From: Spirochaetota bacterium
Lineage (GTDB): Bacteria > Spirochaetota > Spirochaetia > SPDA01 > JAJSAL01
NCBI GenBank assembly: GCA_024274705.1
Contig: JAJSAL010000140.1
Span: 1 to 64,000, forward strand
Length of the DNA: 64,000 nt
Reading direction: 5' to 3'
A program made the translations under genes and the position numbers. Shown piece by piece: positions 19,358 through 29,309 of this stretch (the first letter of the stretch is position 1; each line of letters starts with the position of its first letter). The notes beneath the pieces were generated by a model, which saw only the letters and a list, made by a program, of their open reading frames with translations, had not been told where the DNA came from and searched no databases.

Positions 19358-20176
19358 ATGGAAGATATCTTCTTAACAACAGCGAAAACTGCAGCGCTCA
19401 ATGCGGCAAAGATTCATCTATCGTATTTTCAGAAGAGTTACGGCGTTTCCTTCAAGGATGTTCACCATAACGTCGTTACCGATGCGGATATCGAATCTGA
19501 AAAATCCATTGTTCGAACCATACGCTCCGAGTTCCCGGATCACAATTTCATCTGTGAGGAAGGAACGTATACGAAAACAGACTCGCCATATACGTGGATC
19601 ATCGATCCCCTTGATGGTACCGTCAATTTCTCCCGGAACATTCCCCATTTCTGCGTGTCCCTGGCTCTCGCGTATGAGGAAACACTCATTGTCGGTGTTG
19701 TCTATGATCCGGTACGGAAAGAAATGTTTTCCGCGGTAAAGGGAGGCGGAGCTTTCCTGGGTGATAGGCCTGTACATGTAACCGAAACCAGTGATCTGAA
19801 ACAGGCACTTTTGTACACCGGGTTTTATTATGACCGGGGAATGGAGATGAAAAACACCTTGCGCCAGATAGAACGTTTTTTTCTTAAGGGCATTTTGGGA
19901 TTCAGGAGAACAGGTACAGCCGCACTGGACCTCTGTTACGTAGCCTGCGGCAGGGGAGAAGGAGTATGGGAACATAAACTGAGCGCATGGGATACTGCTG
20001 CATCCATCGTTATCCTGAGGGAGGCCGGCGGACGTATCACCGATTTAACCGGCACAGATTTAGGTGTAGAGGATTCCCCCATCGTTGCATCTAACGGTCA
20101 CCTGCATCAGACCATGATCGATGTCATTACCCGGATAATAGACAGCCCCAACCTGCACACAGGCTCATATAGTTGA
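19358..20176 (+). CDS. Inositol monophosphatase family protein
   Basis: NVVTDADIESEK, FICEEGT, WIIDPLDGTVNFSRNIPHFCVSLAL, WEHKLSAWDTAASIVILREAGG. The track ORF starts earlier (19217); ATG 19358 fits the family. Confidence 0.9.
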   Translation: MEDIFLTTAKTAALNAAKIHLSYFQKSYGVSFKDVHHNVVTDADIESEKSIVRTIRSEFPDHNFICEEGTYTKTDSPYTWIIDPLDGTVNFSRNIPHFCVSLALAYEETLIVGVVYDPVRKEMFSAVKGGGAFLGDRPVHVTETSDLKQALLYTGFYYDRGMEMKNTLRQIERFFLKGILGFRRTGTAALDLCYVACGRGEGVWEHKLSAWDTAASIVILREAGGRITDLTGTDLGVEDSPIVASNGHLHQTMIDVITRIIDSPNLHTGSYS

Positions 20177-20217
20177 GCCTTTAACATTATGTGCCGGATG
20201 GAACTGGCAGAGAAGCG

Positions 20218-20427
20218 TTAGTAGTTCTTCATTGCCTGGAGCTTCCGCATCTTTTTCATCTGTTTCCGCTCCATAGCCTTTTTCTTCTTGTTTTTTATAG
20301 TAGAGGGTTTTTCGAAGTATGCCCGTTTCTTCCATTCGCGGATAATACCTTCTTTTTCAACCATTCTCTTAAAACGCTTCAGCGCTTTCTCAAGTGGTTC
20401 CCCGACATCAATCCTTACGTAGGCGAT
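20218..20427 (-). CDS. rpsU: 30S ribosomal protein S21, probable AUC start (not in ORF track)
   Basis: Minus-strand translation [79 protein letters not shown] 7 nt upstream of ATC 20427-20425; no in-frame ATG/GTG/TTG near the SD. Confidence 0.9.
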   Translation of the reverse strand: MAYVRIDVGEPLEKALKRFKRMVEKEGIIREWKKRAYFEKPSTIKNKKKKAMERKQMKKMRKLQAMKNY

Positions 20428-20453
20428 ATAATCACCTCCCTTCTTTGCATAAT

Positions 20454-21383
20454 CTATGGTGTAATAATACTTAAAATGTGGTCTTTGTCAATAATAGCTT
20501 CTTCCACAAATATATACGGATCTACCGGAATTCCGGAAATTCTCATCTCCCAGTGCAGGTGGGGACCTGTTACCAGGCCCGTGGATCCTATGGTACCCAG
20601 GAGTTCTCCGGTGGCAACCATCTGTCCGGGTTCAACCGATAAGGTATCCATATGGAAATAGAGAGAATATACTCCCGGGAGGTGTTCCACCACTGCAGTT
20701 AATCCGGTTAAAATCCTCTCTTTTGCCATGACAACCCGCCCTGCACCGCAGGCATGAACTTCGGTTCCCCGGACGCCGGCAAAGTCTATTCCGTTGTGAA
20801 TCGACGAGGAAGTACGGACATCGGAATAGCGGAAGGTCCGTCTGTCTCCGTAGAAGGAAGTAATCCTTACTTCCTCAACAGGAACGATTATCTCCGAATC
20901 ATGATATATGGCATCGATATTGAACTGGTAGAGTAGTTCTGTAAGTTCCCGGCTTTCCTCTCTCTTTTCCGGTTCGTCGGACTGCCTTAAGGTACTCATG
21001 GCCCCATTCAAAGATATCTGTTCGCTTTTAAAATCTTTCTTATGAACCGTTACCCCTTGTTTTCGAAAGTCGATCCCGCCATTGATACTGTACCGGGCAT
21101 CCAGTATGTACCTGCCTTCTTCAACTGTGGAGGGCACACCTAACAGTGCAGTAACCATATACTTCCCTTCAGCAGGGGCCAAGGGGAACCCATAAGCCCG
21201 GGCAACGATCTGCTCTGAATCCTCCGGTAACAATTGTACATACAGCTCCCCGACAGGGTCTTCTGAAACAATCAGTACCCTGAACACCCCCCCGGGATCC
21301 GCTGAATCGGGGCAATCGAGTATGACATCCGCACATACAAATGAAGACAGAAAGAGGCATAAAACGATGAAGAGGTTTCTCAT
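20454..21383 (-). CDS. M23 family metallopeptidase
   Basis: Signal peptide; [29 protein letters not shown]...[41 protein letters not shown]. Confidence 0.92.
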   Translation of the reverse strand: MRNLFIVLCLFLSSFVCADVILDCPDSADPGGVFRVLIVSEDPVGELYVQLLPEDSEQIVARAYGFPLAPAEGKYMVTALLGVPSTVEEGRYILDARYSINGGIDFRKQGVTVHKKDFKSEQISLNGAMSTLRQSDEPEKREESRELTELLYQFNIDAIYHDSEIIVPVEEVRITSFYGDRRTFRYSDVRTSSSIHNGIDFAGVRGTEVHACGAGRVVMAKERILTGLTAVVEHLPGVYSLYFHMDTLSVEPGQMVATGELLGTIGSTGLVTGPHLHWEMRISGIPVDPYIFVEEAIIDKDHILSIITP

Positions 21384-23494
21384 GAAGGTTTCACGTCCAG
21401 AATAGTAAGCTGAAGCGTCTCTGTGTTCTGAAAATAGTTTCTTCCCATTCGGAACACCAGATCAACCGTGTCGCCCAGGGTAAAATCTCTGCCCACCCGC
21501 TGGGAGGCATTCCAGAACACAGCCGGCCATTTATAGCTCTGCGTGTCCACCAACATCCGGACATGTTGTTTGTCAGTTTTTCCGATTAACTCCAGTTCAG
21601 CTATCTTTACCCGGTTCAACTGGAATACCAGAGGAGCATTTGCCTGTCCATACGGTTCGAGTCCCTCAACAATCTGTATCAATTTCGGCGTCATAAAAGA
21701 CAGAGGGATCTCCGCATCTATATTTATGCTTTCCTCAATCTCCTCCGGAGTTTTAATGGTAGAGACATACTGTTTAAGCAGTTCTTTAAGCTTCGGGAAA
21801 TGCTCTTTAGGCATATTGAAACCAGCTGCAAAATCGTGTCCCCCGTAGTCGGTAAACAATCGTGAACAATACTCCAACATGTCATGGACCTTAAAACCAT
21901 CTTTACTCCTCAGGCTCCCTACGGCTTTACCTTCGAGAAAAGCAACCACAATTGCCGTAGTGTTGAAGTATTTCATCAGCCGTACAGCCAGGATACCGGT
22001 AATACCCCGGTGTATCCCTTGATCTCCTATGAGTACCAATTTTCCTTCCAGTTCCTGATGACTTTCCTCTGCAGTATTCCGGACCCGGTCCCATATATCG
22101 TCACCCAGTTTTTTCCGCTTCTTATTGAGGGATACGATTTCATCTGCCAGGTTTTCACAGGTCTCAGGATCATGGGAAAGGAGAAGTTCTACGGCTTTCT
22201 CGGGAACACCCATTCTGCCGGTGGCATTGATCAGCGGAGTTACCTGCCAGGCGATATCGGTTGTACTGAGTTTCTTACCTGCCAGGTTCTGCCGAATCAG
22301 GAGCTGAACCAGCCCTTCCCTATTGGTTCTCTCCAGTATCTTGACGCCCTCCTTTACGATGATCCTGTTCTCGTTTACCAGGGGCATAAGATCTGCAAGG
22401 GTTCCCAAAGCAACCAGATCCAGATTTTTTTCAAAAGTCAGAAACCGTTTTTTCTCCCGGTTAAGATAAAGGGATGTAAATAAATTCACCAGGATATCAA
22501 TTTCGGATAACCGCAGTTTTCGATACCGTGCCAGCCTGCTGCTTTCCCGAATACGGAGCAGACTTTTCTTTTGCAGCGCGGGAAACACATTCCACACCTC
22601 AGGTGCGATATCAGTGAGACCGATCAAAGCTTCCGGACCAAAAACCCTCTTGAGCATATTCAGCTGAAGCTGTTCATCGTACACGTATATTTCAACCCCG
22701 GAAAGAAACGCTGCAATCCTGGAGTTGTCCATCTCTACCATTCCGGGAACGATAATCTCGGTAATCCTGTCGATTTCCACGAAATTAACCACTTTTACCG
22801 CTTCAAGGGTGTACGCTTCATTGCTGGGAAGGATATTTAACAGACAGATTTCATGATTGAAGAGATCTGTCTCGGAAAAGGCAAGGGCCCACAGAAATTT
22901 CGAAACAACTGCACAGCCGCACAAATCACGAAAAGGATACCTTGTATCTTCCAGTTTCGGGTTGATAATGGCATGGGCGGGTGGCAGATCCTCCTGAGGA
23001 TTGTGATGATCAAATACGATGGTGTCAATATTTTTATTATTAGCTGCGATAATCTCCTTGTGATTCGATATACCACAATCTACAGTGATGATAAGCGTTC
23101 CTGAATTGTCGGCGAATTGTTCTACTGCATCGAGAGTAAGCCCGTAGGGGTCGTCCCCGAAAGGAACTGCCCATTGAACATCCATTCCCATGGAGGAAAG
23201 GATTTCAGTCATGAGAACCGTGGATGTAATACCGTCTACATCCCGGTCTCCAAAAACAAGCACCCGCTCCCCCTCTTCCGCCGCACGCCGAACCCGGTCA
23301 ACTGCCGCTTCCATATCTTCGAAGAAGAACGGATTATGAAGGAACCGTGGATCATCTTCAAGAAAAAAGCAGATCTCCTCCGGACCTGATTTATCCCGGC
23401 GGGCAAGTATCGAAGATGTAAGGAGATCCGTTTCATAACGTGATGCTATTTCTCGTACCAGGTCTTTATCTATCTCTTTCTTCTTCCAGATCAT
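21380..23494 (-). CDS. recJ: Single-stranded-DNA-specific exonuclease RecJ
   Basis: VFGDRDVDGITSTVLM, ITVDCGISNHKEI, VFDHHNPQEDLPPAHAIINPK, DYGGHDFAAGFNM. Confidence 0.93.
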   Translation of the reverse strand: MIWKKKEIDKDLVREIASRYETDLLTSSILARRDKSGPEEICFFLEDDPRFLHNPFFFEDMEAAVDRVRRAAEEGERVLVFGDRDVDGITSTVLMTEILSSMGMDVQWAVPFGDDPYGLTLDAVEQFADNSGTLIITVDCGISNHKEIIAANNKNIDTIVFDHHNPQEDLPPAHAIINPKLEDTRYPFRDLCGCAVVSKFLWALAFSETDLFNHEICLLNILPSNEAYTLEAVKVVNFVEIDRITEIIVPGMVEMDNSRIAAFLSGVEIYVYDEQLQLNMLKRVFGPEALIGLTDIAPEVWNVFPALQKKSLLRIRESSRLARYRKLRLSEIDILVNLFTSLYLNREKKRFLTFEKNLDLVALGTLADLMPLVNENRIIVKEGVKILERTNREGLVQLLIRQNLAGKKLSTTDIAWQVTPLINATGRMGVPEKAVELLLSHDPETCENLADEIVSLNKKRKKLGDDIWDRVRNTAEESHQELEGKLVLIGDQGIHRGITGILAVRLMKYFNTTAIVVAFLEGKAVGSLRSKDGFKVHDMLEYCSRLFTDYGGHDFAAGFNMPKEHFPKLKELLKQYVSTIKTPEEIEESINIDAEIPLSFMTPKLIQIVEGLEPYGQANAPLVFQLNRVKIAELELIGKTDKQHVRMLVDTQSYKWPAVFWNASQRVGRDFTLGDTVDLVFRMGRNYFQNTETLQLTILDVKPS

Positions 23495-23510
23495 ATGGTA
23501 ATATTACATC

Positions 23511-24053
23511 CTATTTCAATTTCCGGAACGCAATCTCCCGGTATTCTGCCCCATGGGGCTTAAGAACAGATTCAAAAAGGGAAACCCTGTCTACCCTGAA
23601 CGCACCCTCCGGTTCTCCCAGGCCGGACAGATCAAGAACCGTGCTGCTCTGTTTCTTTATCCTGGATAAAGTCAGATGCGGTTTGTAGGGTCGCTTATCC
23701 AGGTTCAGAAAGGGGTGAAGGAGATCCTCCAGGTCCCGGTATACCGCTGAACACTCATCCCGGCCTTCGATGATATTGAGAAAAAGGACCCGGGCACGTC
23801 CTAAAGGGGGAAATTTGTCGAAACCATCGTAACTCAGCTTAAAGGAGGGCCTGTCCAGGAGAGGGTGGGATAGAACCTCGCTGTACACCGTTACCATTTC
23901 ATCCTGGACATCACCGAGAAAATGGAGAGTAATGTGGATATTTTCAGACGGCACCCACTTCAGCCCGGGGCACACGCTCCTGCCGGTTTCCACTATCGAT
24001 GAGAGAGCGCTCTTCATCTCATCAGGAAGGGGGAATGCATAAAAGCACCTCAC
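23511..24053 (-). CDS. thpR: RNA 2',3'-cyclic phosphodiesterase (LigT/ThpR)
   Basis: Two HxT/S motifs: NIHITLHFLGDV and YKPHLTLSRIK. Confidence 0.88.
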   Translation of the reverse strand: MRCFYAFPLPDEMKSALSSIVETGRSVCPGLKWVPSENIHITLHFLGDVQDEMVTVYSEVLSHPLLDRPSFKLSYDGFDKFPPLGRARVLFLNIIEGRDECSAVYRDLEDLLHPFLNLDKRPYKPHLTLSRIKKQSSTVLDLSGLGEPEGAFRVDRVSLFESVLKPHGAEYREIAFRKLK

Positions 24054-24805
24054 AATAGTTCCCTCCCAACATCTACCGTATTGAATGATGATTCAACAGC
24101 ATGCTCGATGATACGCAGTACAACCTGCTTCAGTTCTCTCTGTGTGTTTTTTTCAAGCCCTACAGCCAGAGCCCTGGTAAAATCCAGGTTCTGTGTATAT
24201 TTCAGATAGGCTCTCCCTCCGGAGGGTATTTTTACATCGCTGCTACCGCTGCAGGCCATGCACAGAAAGTCTCCGTCTGGGAAAGAGTAATAGAGATCGC
24301 TCTTTTGATCAAACCCCCTGTTGCAGCTAGAGCAGCTCTCTATTCCCGGTTTAACACCTAGCAAGGTCAAATACCTCCAGATAAACTGGATGATACCCAG
24401 CTCAGTACTTCCGGATTCACCGGTATCGAGATTATTCAGGAGAGCAGACAGGAGGTTGTACGCCTGTCTGAAATCATCTCCGGTACCGTATGACTTAAGG
24501 ATTATTTCACACGCCAGATACGCATTGAAAACTTTTTTCAGATCCCGTTTAAGGCCTTCAAAGTAGGCGAGGCATTCGGCATCGGTAATCTTATAGGTGT
24601 TCTTCACCGGGTCAAAATAGAGATACACCGTCAGAATGTTAAAAACGTTCGTTCTGGAGCTCAGCCGGCTTTTCCCCCTGTATCCCCCATGAGCAATGGC
24701 ATGGATAATACCGGATTCAGGGGTAAAGATGACCACACCTTTATGTATCTCACCAATCCGATAGTTTTTCAGTACGATTGCCTGTAGACGCAGGTTCCTC
24801 TTCAT
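24050..24805 (-). CDS. recO: DNA repair protein RecO
   Basis: QAIVLKNYRIGEIHKGVVIFTPESGIIHAIAHGGYRGKSRLSS; CSSCNRGF zinc motif. Confidence 0.85.
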   Translation of the reverse strand: MKRNLRLQAIVLKNYRIGEIHKGVVIFTPESGIIHAIAHGGYRGKSRLSSRTNVFNILTVYLYFDPVKNTYKITDAECLAYFEGLKRDLKKVFNAYLACEIILKSYGTGDDFRQAYNLLSALLNNLDTGESGSTELGIIQFIWRYLTLLGVKPGIESCSSCNRGFDQKSDLYYSFPDGDFLCMACSGSSDVKIPSGGRAYLKYTQNLDFTRALAVGLEKNTQRELKQVVLRIIEHAVESSFNTVDVGRELL

Positions 24806-24826
24806 CTGCTACGTATCTTCCAGAAA

Positions 24827-24868
24827 AAAAGAGATAAGAACAAGTACTTGCTCTTAGATATCTCTTTT
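24827..24868. promoter_or_regulatory. Imperfect palindrome between divergent recO and lon
   Basis: AAAAGAGATAAGAACAAGTACTTGCTCTTAGATATCTCTTTT; 9-bp outer arms, CAAGTACTTG centre. Confidence 0.45.
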
Positions 24869-24908
24869 CATATATTGAAGTATGAACAAACAGCAGGGAG
24901 GTTGAACA

Positions 24909-27248
24909 ATGGCAGAAAAAAACATCATTCGAGCCGATCAGATGTTGCCCCATAAACTTCATATAATCCCCATGAAGGGAAATCCCATTTTCCCGGGCAT
25001 ATTTACTCCCCTTATGATCGTCTCCCCTGAAGACATCGATGCAGTCAACCATTCCCTGGAGGCAGACAGTATGATCGGCCTGCTTATGCTTAAAGGAGAT
25101 GACATCGAAAAAATTGAACCCGATGATCTCTATCGAATCGGCACCATTGCGAAAATCGTAAAGAAAATCAATCTTCCTGACGGCGGTTTAAATCTATTTG
25201 TTTCTACTCTTAAAAGATTTAAAGTAAAGAAATTCCTGAGTCTGGACAATCCTGTCCATGCAGCCGTCGATTACCTGGACGACATCAATGACGAAAGCGA
25301 TGAAGTGCAGGCCCTGACCCGGTCGCTTATCAGTGAAATGAAGCAGGTATCTGAGAACAATCCACTCTTTTCCGAAGAAATGCGCCTTAACATGGTAAAC
25401 ATCGACCATCCCGGGAAGATCGCGGATTTTATAACATCGATTCTGAACATCAACAGGGAGGAGCAGCAGAAGATCCTTGAAACCATTGATGTACGGGAGC
25501 GGATGGAAAAGGTGCTTATTTTCATCAAACGGGAACAGGAGCTGATGCGTATTCAGAAAAAGATACAGAAACAGATCAACGAGAAAATCGAAAAGAGTCA
25601 ACGGGACTATTTTCTCAAAGAACAGCTTAAGCATATCAAACAGGAACTGGGTATGCCTGTAGATGCTAAAAGCGGTGAATACAACCGGTTTAAAGAAGCA
25701 ATAGAAAAATTTAATTTTGAAGGTGAGCTGAAAGATCAGATCGAACAGGAACTGGAAAAATTTTCTCTCATGGATCCTAACTCTTCCGAGTTCATGGTTA
25801 CCCGGAACTATCTGGATACCATCATCAGTCTGCCCTGGGACACCCCGAAACCTGAAACCGTTGATCTGGAAAAGGCAAACACGATTCTGAACGAAGATCA
25901 CTACGGTCTGGAAGATGTGAAAGAACGGATTATAGAATATTTAGCTGTAAGAAAACTGAAATGGGACACAAAAGGTTCTATCGTCTGCCTGGTGGGCCCT
26001 CCGGGGGTCGGTAAGACATCCGTTGGAAAATCGATTGCCCGGGCTCTCAACAAGGAGTTCTTTCGTTTCTCTGTCGGCGGTATGCGGGATGAAGCGGAAA
26101 TCAAGGGCCACCGCAGAACCTATGTAGGTGCCATGCCGGGAAAAATCATCCAGGGGCTGAAGATTGTTAAACGGAAAGACCCTGTGTTTATGATCGATGA
26201 AATCGATAAGATGGGAGCCTCCTTTCAGGGAGATCCTTCTTCGGCGCTGCTTGAAGTGCTGGATCCTGAGCAGAATATGTATTTCCGGGATCACTATCTT
26301 GATCTTCCCTTCGACATATCCCACATTCTCTTCATAACCACTGCCAATACCCTGGATACCATACCACGGCCCCTCCTGGACCGCATGGAAGTGATCCGCC
26401 TGTCCGGATACATCGATCAGGAGAAAGTTTCCATTGCAACGCGTTATCTCATCCCTAAAAGCCTCAACCGCTCCGGATTGAAAAAGACGGATGTGAAGTA
26501 TCCGAAAGCAACACTCAGGAGTATTGCCGAGGATTACGCCAGGGAAGCAGGAGTGAGAAGATTCGAACAGGCATTGGACAAAATAAACCGTAAAGTAGCT
26601 AAAAAAGTGGTAATGGCGGAAGGGACTCCTCCTTATGTGATCACCAAAGAGGGTCTGGAGGAATACCTCGGGAAACCGATTTTTCGCGGAGATGATAGTA
26701 AGAAGGTGAGCAAACCCGGCATGGTTATCGGACTGGCCTGGACCCCCTTAGGCGGAGACACCCTGATGATCGAAGCGGTTTCGAATCCCGGGAAGGAGAG
26801 TTTTAAGCTGACAGGAAAAATGGGCGAAGTGATGCAGGAATCCGCCAGTATCGCCTATTCCCACATACGGCACATCGCCCGGGATTACCATGTGGACCTT
26901 GATTTTTTTGAAAAGAACACCATCCACCTCCACATTCCTGAAGGTGCAACACCAAAAGATGGTCCATCCGCCGGTATCACCATGGCAACCGCCCTCCTCT
27001 CCCTGGGTATGGGGAAAATGGTAAAACCAGGTTTTACAATGACCGGGGAACTCTCTCTGGTGGGAAACGTACTTCCTATTGGAGGGCTGAAAGAGAAAAC
27101 GATTGCCGCTCGGCGCAATAAAATCAAGAACATCATCATTCCTCAACAGAACGTGAGAGATCTGGAGGAGATTCCGGATCACATCAAAAAAAGCATTACA
27201 TTTCACCCGGTGAAAACCATGGAGGAAGTAATAGGACTGCTGCTTTGA
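24909..27248 (+). CDS. lon: ATP-dependent protease Lon
   Basis: GPPGVGKTSVGKSIARAL Walker A; PKDGPSAGITMATAL catalytic Ser motif. Confidence 0.97.
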   Translation: MAEKNIIRADQMLPHKLHIIPMKGNPIFPGIFTPLMIVSPEDIDAVNHSLEADSMIGLLMLKGDDIEKIEPDDLYRIGTIAKIVKKINLPDGGLNLFVSTLKRFKVKKFLSLDNPVHAAVDYLDDINDESDEVQALTRSLISEMKQVSENNPLFSEEMRLNMVNIDHPGKIADFITSILNINREEQQKILETIDVRERMEKVLIFIKREQELMRIQKKIQKQINEKIEKSQRDYFLKEQLKHIKQELGMPVDAKSGEYNRFKEAIEKFNFEGELKDQIEQELEKFSLMDPNSSEFMVTRNYLDTIISLPWDTPKPETVDLEKANTILNEDHYGLEDVKERIIEYLAVRKLKWDTKGSIVCLVGPPGVGKTSVGKSIARALNKEFFRFSVGGMRDEAEIKGHRRTYVGAMPGKIIQGLKIVKRKDPVFMIDEIDKMGASFQGDPSSALLEVLDPEQNMYFRDHYLDLPFDISHILFITTANTLDTIPRPLLDRMEVIRLSGYIDQEKVSIATRYLIPKSLNRSGLKKTDVKYPKATLRSIAEDYAREAGVRRFEQALDKINRKVAKKVVMAEGTPPYVITKEGLEEYLGKPIFRGDDSKKVSKPGMVIGLAWTPLGGDTLMIEAVSNPGKESFKLTGKMGEVMQESASIAYSHIRHIARDYHVDLDFFEKNTIHLHIPEGATPKDGPSAGITMATALLSLGMGKMVKPGFTMTGELSLVGNVLPIGGLKEKTIAARRNKIKNIIIPQQNVRDLEEIPDHIKKSITFHPVKTMEEVIGLLL

Positions 27249-28030
27249 AATACCTGACTGCGGCCCTCCTCCTGTTTATCATTATGGCGGGCAGTTGTGA
27301 AGAAAAGGAACCTACAGAAACCGTGTTGCACCCTGATTTTTCCTTAACACTATCGGCACTGAGTGATCTCATCGAAGACCAGCCCGTGCCGGTGAAGAAT
27401 GCTATTCTGGCCAGACCGGAATATTTTCTCGAGCTTATCTCCGAAGCTTTAAAACTTCCGGATTACACCCTGGTTCTGGTAGATAAAAAACACGGTCTCT
27501 TACCGGGGGATAAACCGGAACATCTGGTGTCCATTTTCGATTATGGCCTTAAGGTATCCAGGAGGGACCTTCAGGTGAGAGCATCTGTTGTTCCTGACCT
27601 GCTGGCTATGAACGAGGCTGCCCGGCAGGCAGGGCTGGAGCTTGTCCATTCGTCAGCCTACAGAAGTTATGAATATCAGGCAGAAGTATATCAACGCAAT
27701 GTAGAAACCCTGGGGAAAGAACAGGCAGACCGGGAATCCGCCCAGCCGGGAAAATCTCAGCACCAGCTGGGTTCGGTTATCGATTTCGGAAGCATAACCG
27801 ACGCATTTGCAGATACACCAGAGGGAATGTGGCTTGCAGAACACGCCTGGGAATTCGGGTTTTCCCTCTCCTATCCGGACGGGTACGAGGATGTTACCGG
27901 GTACCGGTATGAGCCCTGGCATTTCAGGTATATCTCCCGTGTCGGCACCCGGTTGGAACGGGACTTTTTCAACGGCATCCAGCAGTATCTTCTGGAATTC
28001 ATGGTTCTTTACAGGACCTCCAATTATTGA
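27245..28030 (+). CDS. D-alanyl-D-alanine carboxypeptidase, VanY/M15 family
   Basis: HSSAYRSYEYQAEVYQ, QPGKSQHQLGSVIDFG, EPWHFRYIS motifs; TTG start overlapping the lon stop. Confidence 0.88.
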   Translation: MKYLTAALLLFIIMAGSCEEKEPTETVLHPDFSLTLSALSDLIEDQPVPVKNAILARPEYFLELISEALKLPDYTLVLVDKKHGLLPGDKPEHLVSIFDYGLKVSRRDLQVRASVVPDLLAMNEAARQAGLELVHSSAYRSYEYQAEVYQRNVETLGKEQADRESAQPGKSQHQLGSVIDFGSITDAFADTPEGMWLAEHAWEFGFSLSYPDGYEDVTGYRYEPWHFRYISRVGTRLERDFFNGIQQYLLEFMVLYRTSNY

Positions 28031-28082
28031 CTTTTAAACGTCCTGAACCTATCTTTAGTGAACATCAAAGGAACCGGAATCT

Positions 28083-29309
28083 ATGGAACTGCTCTCTCCT
28101 GCAGGTAATCTGGAAAAATTAACATACGCATATCTCTATGGTGCCGACGCAGCATATATCGGGCTGGGGAATTTTTCCCTCCGGGCCAAGGCGGACAATT
28201 TCCACCTTAGCCAATTTTCCGATCTTGAAAGAATAAAAGGTGGCAACAAGCTCTACCTTGCCCTGAACATCTATTTTCATGACCGGGATATCCGGGAACT
28301 TGAAGAGCTTCTGACAGAACTGAAAAACGCTCCCTTTGACGGCATCATTGTAAGTGATTTCGGTATCCTCCCGTTACTACAGAAACATCTGTCCGGCATG
28401 GAATTCCACCTGAGCACCCAGGCGAACTGTGTAAATACTGAATCAGCCAGGATCTATCACGATATGGGGTTCTCCCGCATCATCCCCGGCAGGGAACTCA
28501 CCCTGGATGAAATCGCGGAAATAAAACAGCGGGTGCCTTCCCTCGAAATAGAGGTGTTCGTCCATGGTGCAATGTGCCTCGCCTATTCAGGCCGGTGTTT
28601 CTTAAGTGCGTACCTGTCCGGCCGTTCCGGAAACAGGGGAGATTGCGCCCACTCCTGCAGGTGGAACTACAGGGTCCTGGAAGAACAGGAACGCCCGGGA
28701 GAGTATTTTCCTCTTGTCGAAGGCGAAGAGTTTACAACGATTCTAAGCTCGAAAGATCTGTGCATGATTGAATATATGAACCATCTCAAAGAAGCAGGCG
28801 TAGATTCCTGTAAAATAGAGGGACGCATGAAATCACTCTATTACACCGCAATCGTAACCCGGGCTTACCGTAAAGCGATAGACGCCCTTTCGGGACTTAC
28901 TTCTATAGAAATCTCGGGCTTTAAAGAGGAGTTATACAAAGTAAGTCACCGCGAGTTCTCAACAGGATTCTTTTTCGGCAAAGAGGATATCCAGGTACCT
29001 ACAAAAAAGTCATACATGCGGGAGTACATCTTTCTTGGCACCTTTGCCGAAAAGGTTCGGGGACATACCTTCAGGATCGATGTAAAAAACAGTATACGTA
29101 CCGGAGATGTTATCGAGTACATAGGGCCTGATGTTCTCTTCATCGAAGACCGGAATTTTCAACTTTTCGATGCACACTGGAATCCGGCATGCGCTGCACA
29201 CCATGGAAAAGTATTTTATCTTAAGACCGGGTGTAATGTCGGTCCAGGCTTCATCATCCGTTCCAGGATTCCGGAACCTGCCGTACAGCCCCCATGTCCG
29301 CAGACGTAG
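28083..29309 (+). CDS. Peptidase U32 family (tRNA/rRNA hydroxylation type)
   Basis: [75 protein letters not shown]. Confidence 0.92.
   Translation: MELLSPAGNLEKLTYAYLYGADAAYIGLGNFSLRAKADNFHLSQFSDLERIKGGNKLYLALNIYFHDRDIRELEELLTELKNAPFDGIIVSDFGILPLLQKHLSGMEFHLSTQANCVNTESARIYHDMGFSRIIPGRELTLDEIAEIKQRVPSLEIEVFVHGAMCLAYSGRCFLSAYLSGRSGNRGDCAHSCRWNYRVLEEQERPGEYFPLVEGEEFTTILSSKDLCMIEYMNHLKEAGVDSCKIEGRMKSLYYTAIVTRAYRKAIDALSGLTSIEISGFKEELYKVSHREFSTGFFFGKEDIQVPTKKSYMREYIFLGTFAEKVRGHTFRIDVKNSIRTGDVIEYIGPDVLFIEDRNFQLFDAHWNPACAAHHGKVFYLKTGCNVGPGFIIRSRIPEPAVQPPCPQT

Noticed and set aside
20191-20661. 156-aa plus-strand ORF
   Set aside because: Antisense to rpsU and the end of the M23 peptidase gene.
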